Origin: Aquanectria penicillioides
Taxonomy: Eukaryota; Ascomycota; Sordariomycetes; Hypocreales; Nectriaceae
Direction: 5' to 3'
Assembly (NCBI GenBank): GCA_003415625.1
Contig: PYIU01000003.1
Coordinates: 4,340,001-4,404,000 of the forward strand
Length of the DNA stretch: 64,000 nucleotides
The translations under genes and the position numbers were made by a program. Under the pieces are notes generated by a model that saw only the letters and a program-made list of their open reading frames with translations, was not told the origin of the DNA and searched no databases. This document shows, piece by piece, positions 44,056 to 57,652 of the stretch (position 1 is the first letter of the stretch; each line of letters begins with the position of its first letter).

Positions 44056-45761
44056 TCAAATATGCAACAGTAAAAACAAACCACAATTGAAAAAACAAAA
44101 AGTAAATGAAAACCATCATGAAGCCCCTCACGAGTTGTCGTAAACGGGCCTGGGATGGAAATTATACGGATCCACAATGTTCACTGGCCTTTTTCTTACT
44201 AAGGCATCCCTCTCTCAGCGAGGCACTCTCTAAAGCACCCAGAACCCAGCAAAGCAATGGCCGACGCAACCTCCACAACACCAAAAGGATCCATCCCGTC
44301 CCTCCATTATCCTGTCGGGCCCCCACTGCTTAACCTATCGCATATCTGTAATCGCGCTACTGGCCCCGCTACCATCCGACATCATTCCGGACCTGGGCGG
44401 TCTTTGATGTTGAGCGTAGCCAGCTGCCAGCATCATCTCCACGCCAGCGTCACACGCGAGGCCCGGCTGCTCGGCCGCCCGCCAGACTGAGGTCTACTGT
44501 GGACGGGCCATGGCCTAATACGGCCCACGGTCCAAGGGCCAAGACCACTGAAGGCATGCTACGTACGTGCAAGATGCAACCATGATTTGAGTGTCTCGTC
44601 TGGGGAGGGAGGGGGGGGTTTGGCCCACCGGTCGTCGCTCACCTAAACCTGGATTCAGCGCCTCTGATATGGTCAACTCATTCACACACTGCGGTCGCTG
44701 GCCTGTTTCTGGTCCCTTCCAGCATGGGTTCCCTACGTTGAGCTGCTCCACGCCGCTGCACCCAAACGGAGCTCCCTCCTGCCGCCCGCGCAGGACAACG
44801 TCCCATATGGACTCGCAATGTCCGCCTTTACGCCAAGTGCTATTACCAGCGGCGCACGCTCACAGCCCGGAACCCAGCTAATGCGTCCCCTAATGTGAGC
44901 ACTGTTTTTGGCCGTCAATGAACTGCTCGACGCACGCACACACGCAGGTCAGCCCAGGCGCAAACACGGCTAAGCCGATATTTCGCGTCCCGTCTCATCT
45001 CATCTCGTGTCGTCCCTTACACTCCCCGCGCTGTGCGTGTCCGCCGTCTCGCCATCGCGGCCGGACTTGGCTCAACACTTCCCCCAGAACGCCCAGTTGC
45101 CAATCTCGGCCATGGGGCCCGAGGCTTGCGGCAATGTGGACATGGAACGACCGGTCGCCGTCAGCCAGCCTCCCCAGCCTATAGAGTCGCGCCGACGGGC
45201 TTCCTCAGGAGCTCAAGCTCACAATAGGGGACCTCCTAGACCCGAATAGTTGGCTGATTGGCTCGACGATTTGAGTCCAGTAGTTTGTCGCGCTGCCTCT
45301 CAAATCTCGAAGCTGCAGCCCCATTTCAGCCAATCGCGCGTCGCCGTCGCGGTACTGCACAAACCTGGACAAAGCCAATTAATCATGCATGTCATGGAGG
45401 CCACTTCTCTCATTCAAGTCTCTCCTCATCCCGCGCAGCCGACAGCCCTGGATATGCTGAGGTGGCTCACTCGCGCTTCACTTCCCACCGCGCCCAGACT
45501 GACCTAGACAGACATGACGCGCTGCAGTATTGTGTAAGCCTGTAACTATTTCTCTCACACATCCACCTGCAACTCGGTCCGCCTGTAACTTGTCGCCGCT
45601 GCTGGCCGTTGCTGCCTCGAAGGATTGGGGACTGGGCTCAGGGGCTGGCTTGCTGTGCTACATTACACCCTCCCCAAGTCGTGAGACGTTGTCAGCCTGT
45701 CTGGTTGCCCTGCTGGTGCCAGTTGCCCTGCAGTTATTAAATCCTTTAAATTTGAAGTCTC

Positions 45762-45788
45762 TTTTTTTTTTTTTTTTTTTTTTTTTTT
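45762..45788. repeat. T27 homopolymer
   Basis: A run of 27 T on the plus strand, equal to A27 on the minus strand. It could be slippage or the poly(A) tail of an old retroposed sequence reading on the minus strand. I see no coding remnant beside it. Confidence 0.95.
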
Positions 45789-48700
45789 GCTTTCCCTGCA
45801 CAGATATGCCGCCCGCCAAGGCTGTTTGTTCTTGCTTCACCGAAGTTGCACATTGTCCCATCCATTCATTACTCGCACAAGCCGGGGCGTACCGCACAAA
45901 ATCCGGCATTGTTGCTAACTACGTACCTATCATTGCACCGACGACTACAGCAATAGTACGCGGCACACAAAGCAACAAGCCTCCATTCTCCGCTGGTTAC
46001 CTGTGGTGATGATGAGTTGTCAGCGTTTCCTGCCCCAGCCTCACTGCCTGTTTCCGGGAGAACGCCTTTGCTGCCGCCACTGCGTCCTTGTAGATGCTGC
46101 AGGTGTCTTGCAGAGGCCAGAGCAACAAAAGGATCCCGCGCCTTCTGAAGCCATTGGCGCTTCGTCAAGGACCCGGAGGAATTTGGCCGACATGCACTGC
46201 GAGGGTTCTAGCCCACAGGTGATCCTCCTTTCTGCCAATTTTGATTTTGAATTTTTCTTGTCCCGTTTCTCTCGACCTGGTCCACTTGTCGCCGGAGTGT
46301 CGCGGGTATAATCCGTGCTGCTAAAAGGAGGTGTGACGTTGGTCGTAGGGCCCAACTCCATGTCCTATACGTACTCCGTAGTCCGTACATGGACTCCATA
46401 TTCCATCCTCCCATGCCGTGACAGCAGGTCACTTCGCGTGTACTCTGCCGCCGGCCCACGCTACATCGCCTGCTTTTGCCATGCCGCGCTATTACCAGTT
46501 ATTACTACAGCGCAGGCTGAATCTCCGTGTCGCGTCCTTGTCCCGTGCCCATACGCTATCGCTGAGGCTGACATTCTAGCACCTGGTGTCATTGACACAT
46601 GCTGCATCTCACATCGGTATCACCAACAGGGACCCTCTGGGCGTCCATTTGGAACCTGGGAACCTGGTATTCGTGGGTCCAACTCCTACTCTCCTTGGTC
46701 TGGTGTCGGGTGCAAACAAGAACGGGCTCGCAGCATCCACCACTTTCATCAGCTCCCGTGCGTTTCCGCCTCAGACAGTGTTGATTGCTTGCAATTAACC
46801 GATGCTCATTTCCATCCCATGCTGCCGAGTTCCAAGCCGCTTTCTTTTTACTCCTGCAAGGGAAGAAGAAAAAAAAAAAGAAAAAAGAAAAAGAAGTAGC
46901 AATCCCCACCCTGCGAACGAACACGGACTCCCCCAGCGCACGGGGCACAGAAGCGCATAGGCTGGCACAAAGCCATTGGGGATGTAATGACGCAGGATTG
47001 GCCGCATCTATGCACGATATATATGGCTCTGGTGAATTAAACAAGTTTAATGGCCAGGTAATGCATAGATTCTCCGCTGATGGCTTGGAGATGGGGATAT
47101 CGGAGATGGGCAATGTAAGGTTACCGACACCTCATAAGCGCCATTCACACGTTTGATCCCACACCCAAGAAGTCCTAAACTCTTACACGCTCTATTTCCA
47201 TGTAACTGTTCCGATATCTCAAAACACCAAGAACCCTCCCTGGTCATGTAAGGTGGACGCATCCTCACATGAGCCTGACACCGACCTAACAGCCGTGAAA
47301 CAACATCTCAGCTTTCCGTGTCACCGTCGTAGGCCAAAAACCCCAGTCGTGAATACATATTTCGGATCCTCAGTTCCGCTGTTCCGCCAAGAACAAGAAG
47401 AAAAGAAAAAGCCCACTGTGGTTCAACTCCGACCCAGAACGAAGCCAAGGTCCAGACAAACTAACAGGGAAAAAAAGTAGATCTAACGCCTTCAATGGAG
47501 ATCGACCGAGCAAAGGAAGAAAAAAAAAAAATAACTTGTCTCTTTCCCCCGCTGCTGAGCACACGACCAAGTTCTTAGTGTTGGTAACACACGCCCCCCC
47601 AGCATCGCGTCTTGAGTTGATGTTCTCGCTCCTCCAACACGCGCGTTTCTGGCGTCGCAGCTCCAGTATCCAATGAAGCGACGCGGACGCGCACCTTATG
47701 AGACTTGGTCAGCGCATCGTAGGCCAAGGTCGGTAAGGTGGCTGGACGGACGAGTAACCTTGCAAATGGACAAGATGGGGGAGCCAGGCTAAGTTAGCGG
47801 CCGGCACCATGTCCCCTGTCGACAGAAAAAAAAAGTCTGGACACGAGGGAAAAGCGTCATCTCGATCGACATCTGTTCTCCGCGGCGGTCCACTTGGAGG
47901 ATTGCATTGGAAATTGAAACTTCATCATCGGCAAGAAAGTCCGATCGTGGTTTGGACTGTGGAGAAACAAACAAACCAAAAAAAAAAAAAAAAAGAGTTC
48001 CCATCCGAGGCGGGATACGATATCTTAAAGTTTCTCTGGGCACCGAGCAAGATTTGACCGAAGCGTCGTCGATGCCACTGTCGAAGCCCTTTTTTTGTCA
48101 CCACCTATTTTCTCACATGCACCGTCCGGCGAGTGAGGGGCAGTCCCAGGAACCAAGGCCGGGATCCCTGGCCCTTGCCGACGCCCAGCGCAAGATACCG
48201 ATCTCTGAACCATCCATGGCCATCCCGCTTTCTGGACTGCCCGGGAGTCTGGTACCGCTCTATGAATATATCGAAAATGATAGGTGGTGTAGACACACAG
48301 TCTGCCCTACAGATCTTTTGTCTTTTCTCATCGCGAAAATTGAAATGAAATGAAATTGCCCTACTCGCTGCTCTGTACCACGCCCAGCCGTTGCATCATT
48401 TCATCGCAAGTGCAGGTGTTGCAGTGTTGCCACGGGCTTTTCGGCTCGGCTTGTCTCCTCCGAGCTTACACTGGCGAAAAGACTCTTTTGGCAGGCTTGC
48501 CCCGTTCGGTTAAAGACTGGAGCGCTCAACTGCCCAAGAACCCAGTTGCAAGAACATCAGACCCAGGCCCCCAAGTTCTCGAGCCAGCCAAGCATGAACT
48601 AGCTGTGTGTCTCAGGCGAGCTGAAGGACTTTCTAATGGTTGCACACCTGGATGATCAATGTCTAGGGCTCTGTTGACGATGTATATAGCCTGAACTCTG

Positions 48701-49001
48701 TCCTGTCCGAAACGCCCGCTCTGAAGAGAGATTGGAGAATTGGCCGACGGCGTTCCCTGCCGTTGTCGTCGTTGGTGGCTCGTCGCGGGGGGGAACCAAT
48801 AAACCACGCGAGCCACAAGGAACATGGAAGACAGGATCGCTCATGGATCTTGACCCCGGACTTACCTCATGGCCAGCTGCGGTCATCGACGGTGGTCGGT
48901 CGTCGTGACTACAACTTTTGTGGATTCGCTTTCGCAAGCCTCAACCTCTCGGAGTTGTCCTTGACAAGCCCCCACTGGTCAACTGCGACACGTCCCAGGC
49001 C

Positions 49002-49018
49002 GGGGGGGGGGGGGGGGG
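49002..49018. repeat. G17 homopolymer
   Basis: Seventeen consecutive G on the plus strand. A run of this length is rare in fungal DNA, hard to sequence correctly, and could fold as a G-quadruplex. Confidence 0.95.
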
Positions 49019-49195
49019 CAAAAAGGCTAGAGACACGACCACCAGCACAACCCGTCTCCATGACGCCGAAGGTCCTAAATCACGACCCAAGCCACGTTCT
49101 TTGAGGGGCTGCATGAGCCACTGCCTCCCGACGATCAACCCTGTGCAAAACAGGAGGTCAACATCCGCGGCCCGGTTTGGTGGCCGTCTAGTGAC

Positions 49196-49247
49196 TGTGC
49201 GTTTGTGCGTGTGCGTGTGCGTGTGTGTGTGCGTGCGTGTGTGTGTT
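49196..49247. repeat. GT/GC-rich dinucleotide microsatellite
   Basis: Imperfect (GT)n with GC interruptions (gtgcgtgtgcgtgtgtgtgtgcgtgcgtgtgtgtgt type). It lies about 180 bp from the G17 run, so two simple repeats cluster here. Confidence 0.9.
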
Positions 49248-52000
49248 TCTTGTTTTCTATGATGCCCGGGCCTGCTCCGGCCTGGCCTCCATGTCTAGCC
49301 TAAGGTCTCATATATCGTACCATCCTGCGGTGGTGCTCTCGTACGTAGTGCTTCCGTTCACCGCACTGGCCTGGCCGCGGTCAAGACAGGCCTAGCAAAG
49401 CCAGAACCCAGACAGGTGGCAACCCGCGGTTGCGTCAATGCTCTGAGCAACCGACTCCGCCTCCACTCGGGAAACGATCCATGAAGTGGCATGCTCGGCG
49501 TCAGGTATGTGCATCAGGATTCCAATGTACCTGTGCCGACCCGCCGAGGCAACTCAACCCCAAACCCGACTTTTTCATTTTTGATGCAAACAGGCTCCCA
49601 GATGCAGGCTGTCTGGGTCCTCACATCAGCAATACGCGTGACGTAAGGCGCTGGTTGGTGGGCTACGCTGAGCACTGCGCGGCGCTGGGCGTGTAAGGAC
49701 TCCCTCTGTGACCACTTAAAGCCCTGCTAGCGGGTGCCCCCGCATCCGCCATCGGGTTGTCATCGAATCCGTCAATTATCAACTCGTCTGCAAAAAAAAA
49801 GAAAGAGCAAGGGATGAGTGTGAGACTGTTTCGATGTGCAAACGAGATCGAGACGGCAACTCTCTGGACACCCTCTCTCTTCGTATTTTGCTCGGTATAA
49901 TCTACGGTGACTTACTTGGCAATCTTTCGACTTCAAGAAAAAAGTAAACTTCTTCGCCGAAATGTCCGTGTTTAACATTCCATGTCCCGTGCTCCATGTC
50001 AGGCAAGAGTTGCTACATGCGTACCGATCTGTCAGCCAACTTATCTCCTTTTTTTTTTTAACCACCTGCAACAGTTATTAGCCTTGGCAACACGGGGAGA
50101 GTCGCCGCATAAGACACCCCGGGATCCTGAACAGCGGCAAGCCTGCATTAAACCTGCAGAATAAGTGACAGCACTCTGTCGGGTGAGACTCTCCCACCAC
50201 CCCTACCGCCAGCACTATAAGCTGGCAGGCTACTTTGCAAAGACACCCATCCCGCTTAGGCGTCTCCCCTGACCTGCTGGGGCACAATGTCCCAGTCCCA
50301 GCGTGTAATTATAGTATCACCGTAGCGTTCTTCTATGGTTGACTCGTCGTGTCTATACTGCGATATTGAGAGCACGAGACAATTCCATCTCCGAGCCGGA
50401 CCCTTGGGTTTCGGAGACTGACGACGTCTCTCGCCTGGTTTGCCCGGCTTTCCCGGGGTTTCTTGCTTCTGGGGCTGCATCATTGCTCGCCTCGCCGCAC
50501 TGTCGGAGCATCCATTCGCCTGTGCTGCCTCCGCCTCCGCCCCCCGAGCTGCGCCAAAGCCCAACCTCAAACCCCGTCCCTGTACCCATTCCCAACCCCC
50601 ATTGACTGAGAGCGTGTCTCGTCTCTGGCGGTAAAGACGCCCCCCGACCCTAGAGACACGCGAGCCTTTTAATTGATTTGCACGCCGCAACACGTCCGCG
50701 TACATGGGGTTGCTGCAAGACGCGTGAAGGCAACACTCAGTCGGGCAAAGTGTGAGGGGGAGCCCAAGTAAGAAAAAAGAATTCACGCCTTGAGGCTGGT
50801 TACGATGGAGTATCTGGGGCGGTCCGCCGGCGCCCCCATTGCTACTGCAGGACCCTCCGCCCGTTCCCTCTGCAACGACGCTGTCACCGCTGCATTTTCT
50901 GCTTAGAGTCGCCTATCCACCAGCGGGACTTATTACCAAGACTTTGACTCTCGGTCTGCTTCCTGGGCAGGGACCAGCTAGACGAGCAGTTAATTAAGCT
51001 GGTTCGGGCCAGGCGGCGTGACATCAAAGGGTCATCCTGGGTCCAGCGCGGGCTGATGAGAAGCCCCATGGCCTGAGACGAGAGCAGACGCCCCCTCGAA
51101 TTATGAAAAGAATCACCGTCGTTGGTCACAGCCCGCTCTCCCACGTCCGCCGAGCCCTCCAGAGCCTGCAGCGTCCGCCCGAGCCCCATCCTCCGTGACC
51201 TGTCGAAGACTCGAGATGTCACCAAGTGGCCCAGGAGTGGATTTTGTTCCCGCAACCGACCCGCGACGATGGTTCAACCCCCCTCCACCGAGACAAGACG
51301 CCCGCGCCCAAGTGGAGCGGTCCTTTGAAAATACTTCTTCGTCCCCGACCCAAGTTGCGGCTCATTGCACAAAATTGACGTGAGTGCACGTGCCAAATGG
51401 TCCACCCTCACAACGCTAAGCGCGCCATGTTCGAGAAGCCTTCCACAGAGTGGGGACTGGTTAACCGTAATGACCGGTTTTGGAACCCAATACCCGCCCC
51501 TGCGCGGGAAATGAGCCTGTAACGTCCGATCGCCGCCCTACTTGAGGCTGGTGCCGACCCCACACGCCACTGTACCCGCCACTGTATCCGCCACAGCGCC
51601 TCTTATTCAGACCTTCTCGCGGCACGGAGATTGGGCTTGTGCAGGGCAAGTGCAACGTAGTGCAGATCGAGCAGGGAAAGCATCAGATGCTCAACTCGTT
51701 CATTTGTGACTGGTGATGGTTATGCTGATGTCAATGCAGCCTTCGTTTCCTGGTCAAGGGCCGAAAAAATTTCTCCTCCCCAGCAATCCACTGGCCCAGA
51801 CTCCCTCGTCCCCATTCCCTCGCTTCACCCCAGCGACGCTTCATGACCAGCGGATCCATGACCCCTCTGGCCCCTCTGAATGCAACCAGGGCGTGGAAAA
51901 ACCAAAGAGCCACTCAGTAGCGGCATATCTACTGCACGACAAAGGCCCGTCAGGCCCGTCGACCCCATCACCAAGGTTGTAGAAGGAGGAGAACTGGCCG

Positions 52001-55000
52001 GCCTTCGCATTTTTCTTCATTGGCGGGACGATAACACGAAAATTTTTTTTGCCTTCCCTCATCTACGCGCTTTTTGCATCCCCTTGCCTTCTGCTTGGAG
52101 GAGCTCGCGTTTCCGTCGGCAGAAGCTTTCAAACAGAGCACGTTCAAGGCACCACTTGGGCCTCTACCAGAAGTATCCATCACCGCCAAATTCAGTCACA
52201 TTACGGTCCGGAACGAGGATGGCACCTTTTGATCACGACTCCGTGCACGCAACCTGGGAGGAGCTTGAAAGCCCAGCCGTCAAGTGGCGAGAATCCATCG
52301 TAGGCTGGGACCGTGTCTGACCGCACCTCGTGATACTCGCTCCAGTTCACTAGGTACTATGCTGTTGCGACCAGGCACTGAAAAAACTGACAAAGAGTTT
52401 GGCCGTCCCTTCAACTCCCATGACTAGCAGGCTTTGATTTCTCTTTCCTATCTCATGGCATGGGTTAGATCCGCTAAGCTTGACTGTCACCCAGCACGAT
52501 CATTCCTTTAGGACTTGGGGCTCGCTACAAAGCCGGGGTTGTGGTTCAGCTTCCCAATTTGGGCATACTCAACACCACACCCGTGGTGTTTGCTACATCT
52601 TCGTTTGATTTGACAAAAACACAGTACCTTGCACCATTGCTAACATGGCCGTATAGAACCTGGTATCTGCCACGGTCGATAACGAGTGGATTGAATTTCT
52701 TAGTCTATGCTGCACAGAAAATTGCCCTGTGCTTACGCCATCGACGCGCGACTCCCGCTAGTACTCGTCATCAGCATGTTTCGCAATCGCCAGGTCTGCA
52801 CAACCCGGGTCACAGGTCATCACTTCAACCGCTTCACGTCGCGGGGATATGATTCTGTAGCACCATTGGCCAATTCTGCCGATAGATTGAGCCTTGCGCG
52901 AAACTCCTTAATCGCACATTACTCCTACGCAGTCTACACCGATTATATACCATGTGTGGATGGACGGGCCAAGTGACCCAGACAACGGTTTGGTGTCGAG
53001 TAGATGCCAGCGGCTCATATGTCTCCTGAGTGTTGATCCGGTTACTGCAATTCGAAGACCCTGCCAGTGCCAAGCGGCGCTTCTACTCGGGCTGTCAAGA
53101 TCCCAGAGCCTACACGCAGGGGGGATGCGATCAGCAGGCCTCGGAATCCGATAAGCGTCGTCTTCAAGAGTGTCATGCCGCTATGTCTTGTGGTTCTCAG
53201 TCACTCACCTAAGAAGCTCCCGAGGTGTTCGTTGCCACTGGGGCAGTGGAGGAGTTGCCACAGGCCGGTGGAGTCGGTGCTTCGCAACGGAATTCGGACA
53301 TGGGAAACGTGGAGAGGCTCCTGACGAAGCAATTTGCTCTCATATTAGAGGCAAGCAACTGGGGAATTGCTGACGAGTGTCCAGCTTCAACCATGCCCCG
53401 GGAGCCTGAAAAATTTGGCTAAATTTGGCTTGGTTCACTAGCTACATGCAGCCGCATTCATTGACAATGACGCGGGGATGATGTCTTTGGTTCCTTGGGC
53501 AGCCTAACCCCTGGTCTTCAGTTGGTGAAGTCTATCCTATCACCTGCTGGAGAGGGGCTAAGTGGAGGCCTTGCTGGAGGCCTTCCTTGTCACCGAAGGT
53601 GGCAGCTGAAAAGCTCCTTGTGGCAAAGAGGCAGTGAGAGATGGACATCGCCGAATATCCAGCCATCGCACAGGGTTGGTACCTGTATCGTTGACGCGAA
53701 CATGTTCCCGCCACGGGATCTTCGTGTCAATTGGAGCATTTGGCCGCTTCCGGCAAAACTGGTCAAGAATAGATCGTGGGTTGGCACTCGGCCTTCCCCT
53801 GAAGGATACGGGCACACCGAATTATAGAACTCTGGACGGACGACGAGCATCAGCACTTATACTGCGCATATTCAAGTCCAAGGCTTGTCCAATCTCGAAT
53901 CGGCCACCATTCCCGCGACACTGCTCACCCAGATCTCCATGATGCCGGCTGCTACCGGGAGCACGACCCACTTTATCGGGACCGTCGCAAAGCTTTGACC
54001 GAGGTCGGGGGACAAACATAATAGGAAGAGCATTGTATTGGTAATAGCCATCAACATGGTGTCGCGAACCCGGGCTCTGGACACCGAGACTGGCGTACAC
54101 CTGAGCCCAGGAAACAGGGCTTTTCCTTGCGGGAGAGATTGTGCCATGTTCTGTGGTTGGCTTGCAGCTCAGCCTTGTTTGCTTTTTTAGGCCATAGCTG
54201 GCATAACCTGCACAGGCTAGGCGACGCCGGACCCGTCTCAGACCAGTCCACCGTACTAGAACACTGGGCCTGGTCCTTTTACGATCCCCACGGCCTCTCT
54301 GAGCGTTGTGACTGGATCGAATTGTGGCGCCTTGGAAAATGCCCTGTCCAGCTGTTCTTTCCGCAAACAATTCCCGGAGGAGAAAGAACCCCCTCAATTG
54401 ACCAGCGGATGACGAGATTTCGCGATCTGGATTTCAAAAGACCTTGACCAGGCCCCTGGTTAGAGCTAGGCTCGTGCGGCGGTCATTTGTGCTAATCGCC
54501 CTGGTTCATCACCACAACGCCTGTTACTGCTAGGATCAACTGTGGGGTTCGTTTATGGGGCAGAGGTCAAAGAATCCGAACCTGGCCGGCGGCCGGAGGG
54601 AGACGCTCGTATGGATCGGAACCTTTAGAAATCGCAGAGGACATCCCGGAACGAAGCCAAGTTCTTTCTAGTTCTTCGAATATGAATCCAGTTGAGGCAT
54701 TCACTGCTTTGCGACAGTCTTCATCCATTGCGGCGTCGTAGATGGCGCCCTTGAATCGTACGTTTTCTACGGACTACGGGCCGCCGGCTTGGGCATGACG
54801 TAGAGCATTTGGCTAAGCGTAGGCCCGTTTGGAGTTGAGATAGCTTGAGCTTCTGTGCCTATCCGACCGTAGTCGAGATTATTATTGGGGATCTACAATC
54901 AAAAACAGCAAGTCTTGTGTACGTGTCTCGCGTGCCACAGCGCGCGGCACTACTCAGCACGTATCGCCATTTCATCTTTCTCATCACCGACATCTGGGGG

Positions 55001-57652
55001 GAGACCGACAACCTCAATTGGCACCTTTTGAAGAGTCGGGCGCCGGACGATTGAGGCCTAGATCGAGCCTCATCTGATAGTTCGTGTCGGTGGATGCAAG
55101 CCACCAACAATACAGGACAAACAAACACTGGGGCTATCCCTGGGTCTGGTCGTCGCATCGGAAGCAATCAACGCGTCTGACACGCCCAAGGCTGCTCCTG
55201 CTCACCGACACCATAGTGAACATACTTGCCAGGATTATTGTTTACATTGATGGTGTTGATCAGGATGTTGATGGTCATATGCGTCTCACTTGCTGCACGC
55301 CGCGCAGCAGTTCGGCCGTCGAATTGACCACATCTGCTCGCCAAACAGGATCTCGACCTCCTTCCGCTACCCTCTGCCTATAATGCTCATTGATAACAAA
55401 TATCAGAGAGGATATCAATATCCGAGGACTGTTGGCCAAAATTCTCCGATAGAAGCTCAAAAAGCAGCCAGTCCCAATCCAATCCCTTCTGCGCTAAGGC
55501 GCTATATTGATCGTGTTTCGCCAGAGCCCGTCGAAACTTTGCTTTGGGACCTAATGCCCCCTGGCCCAATCCCCTTGACACCACACGCGGCCTGTCCAGC
55601 TGGTGGGGTGGGAGGAGGCACGCAATGCGAGGGAGGGTGGTGGTACCTTGACGTCGAGTACCACTATCCATTGACCTGCCCGGCCCAATACAACCTACTA
55701 CGGAGGAAATGCTTTGGCGGAGCTGAAACTGATACGTGGGGATGGTGCTTGCAATTCTGCAATCCCCTGTGCACGCCAACAACGGCCCCGTCTTGCAACA
55801 TGAACGATGGCCCGCCACGAGCTGCGCAGCGATTTCTAGTGATCGATCGCATCGCATCGCATCGCATTGCCGATTGCTACCGCTAGATGACGAAAAATCG
55901 TAAAACCTGCCAATTCGAGATTGTGTGGAGTGGTGGAAGTAACGCCGTCTTGCGCCTCTTTGCTCTTATGGAGGAGCCAAGACGGCCCAGAATAGCTATG
56001 TCCTGCACAGGAGGAGGCGCAATTTCGGTCCTCTGTCACCTTCGTAACAGGGCGGCGACCTTGTCTCCCCAAGTACTGAATCCGTACAGACAGGCATGCA
56101 CTATTGAAGAATTGATGGGAACAGCGCAATCGATTTGAGTGGCTACAGATGCCGCACCTCAATCTCGCTCACCCTAGCTCGCTCAGTGATTTTCACTCAA
56201 CCACCTTTCGCTTGGGCAGCCCCTGATGACGACTGGCCCGTTGATAGGGCTGGGGAGAGCAAGTGTCGGTCATCAAGAGGGGAATCGACAAGGGCTTTCT
56301 ACCTTCTGAGCACGCTGATCATAGCCTCTTGTCCTCCCCGCGCACCAGTATGGCCTGTGTCGCCCTTTGCGTGAGCCGCAGTACGACGTTACACACATCG
56401 CCACCGCTGTGCGACAGGCCTCTGTTCAGGATTATCCTCCTCCCTAGGAAACAACACCGGATTGAGAGCCCCCCGTAATACGGCGCAGCTGGCTCAAAGA
56501 AAGCAATTCGCTGCACATGGCCAGGGCAAGCGAGACGAGCGGACGGCTCGACGCCCCGACCCGCAGCACCTCGAAATGACGGGTGTCAGGATTCCGTCCA
56601 ACACCGGCCACCTGCCGTCCCCTTATCTCATTTGGAAGGCCAAGGCCAACTTCTGCTGACGATGGTTGCGCTGTATTGCGCCTATTTGCATGCCTTCACC
56701 CTGGGCATTTGCATATAGGGTGCCTTGAGAATATTGTTGCACTTGTACACCATCTTGAGAGATGGGAATGCATTGGCTCCCGCCGTCGAGGCGCCCAGGA
56801 TTGATAAAGATGGAGGGTGAGCGTGGGCTATGAACCAACGGGAACGTGCCGGCAGCTTCTCAGCACTGCGGCCTCAGACCGGTCGAGCAAGGGTCAGGCG
56901 GCCAATACCATCGAACCCTCTGGGTTTTGGGGATGCGAGTTGCAGCCTTTCAGCTTGACCTTGCCTGCGGCCGACTTCCTCTCTGGTCCTTTGTGACCGG
57001 GGGGCCGCGGCCCAGGAGTCGACTAAATCGGGCCCTGATCGACGAGGTGATTGGCGCCGTTCATGCGCCTGAAGAATCGCTGTCGTGGCTCCAATGGATC
57101 ATGGGAAGACGCACCTTTAAGTGAAGTGATGGAGAGGTACTGTTTCGCGTCAGTGTTGACATCTGCAACATGTATGTTTGTTTGGCCCCGTGATGCAGCC
57201 ATCTCGCAGAGATTTGAGCCTGTCATCATGCGCCGTTGAGCACTTCGTGTCCCTGAATCTTGTGGCTCTGGCTTTCGCTGTTCTGACTATAGTCTATGTA
57301 AGTAGACCTGGCATGATTGTCTTTGACGGTGTGTGGTGGCATGCTCTTCCGGCTGTGCTACCCTTGTATACTTCTAGTTTCTTCCCGAGAACTTGTGGTT
57401 GTATCATTTGTTCCAAACGTAGGTTAGCAGGCAACTTCAGGGCATCAAACGAAGGCCCTCGACATATCCTTTTCAACTTTCCTTGGCTTTTTCGGGATAA
57501 ACTGCAGCAGCAATGCCAATCCTCAACAGAAGCTCGAAGTGAATGCACAGACTGCAAAGTTGCGCAAGGCTACTGGACCATGCTTTATCAAATCAAAATC
57601 CTAGACAGCTAGAAAACTTGGAAGGAACTGGCTTAAATGCATGTAATAAACC
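52001..57652. other. gene-poor interval, part 3
   Basis: No supported gene. Some frames contain hydrophobic segments (for example near 54080 on the minus strand, IMEIWVSSVAGM and ITNTMLFLLC). They do not extend into a recognisable protein and could be remnants. A CATCG pentamer repeat lies at 55847-55867. Confidence 0.45.
55847..55867. repeat. (CATCG)4 pentanucleotide repeat
   Basis: Four near-perfect copies of catcg within a stretch without genes. Confidence 0.85.

Larger units (their letters stand above)
40891..46000. other. gene-poor interval, part 1 (cyclin upstream region)
   Basis: No coding region could be supported on either strand. Frames here are short and rich in Ser, Pro, Arg and Gly. 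The DNA is GC-balanced, with purine-rich patches (about 42300-42430) and simple repeats. Cyclin promoter and leader sequence probably occupy the first 1-2 kb. Confidence 0.5.
46001..52000. other. gene-poor interval, part 2
   Basis: No supported gene. Long A runs occur near 46866-46895, 47519-47531 and 47979-47994, and a G17 run and a GT-rich run are listed separately. Frames of up to 190 codons are present but lack protein-like composition. Confidence 0.5.

Noticed and set aside
45762..45788. T27 as the tail of a specific retrotransposon
   Set aside because: No reverse transcriptase or element remnant is visible beside it, so it is listed only as a homopolymer.
53822..54397. 191-codon minus-strand frame with an overlapping hydrophobic frame
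   Set aside because: The hydrophobic patch could be a membrane remnant, but no recognisable family or neighbouring exons could be found, so no gene is called.
55290..55886. 198-codon plus-strand frame with clustered Cys and Trp
   Set aside because: It suggested a cysteine-rich secreted protein, but there is no signal peptide and the frame ends in a CATCG repeat. It is most likely chance.
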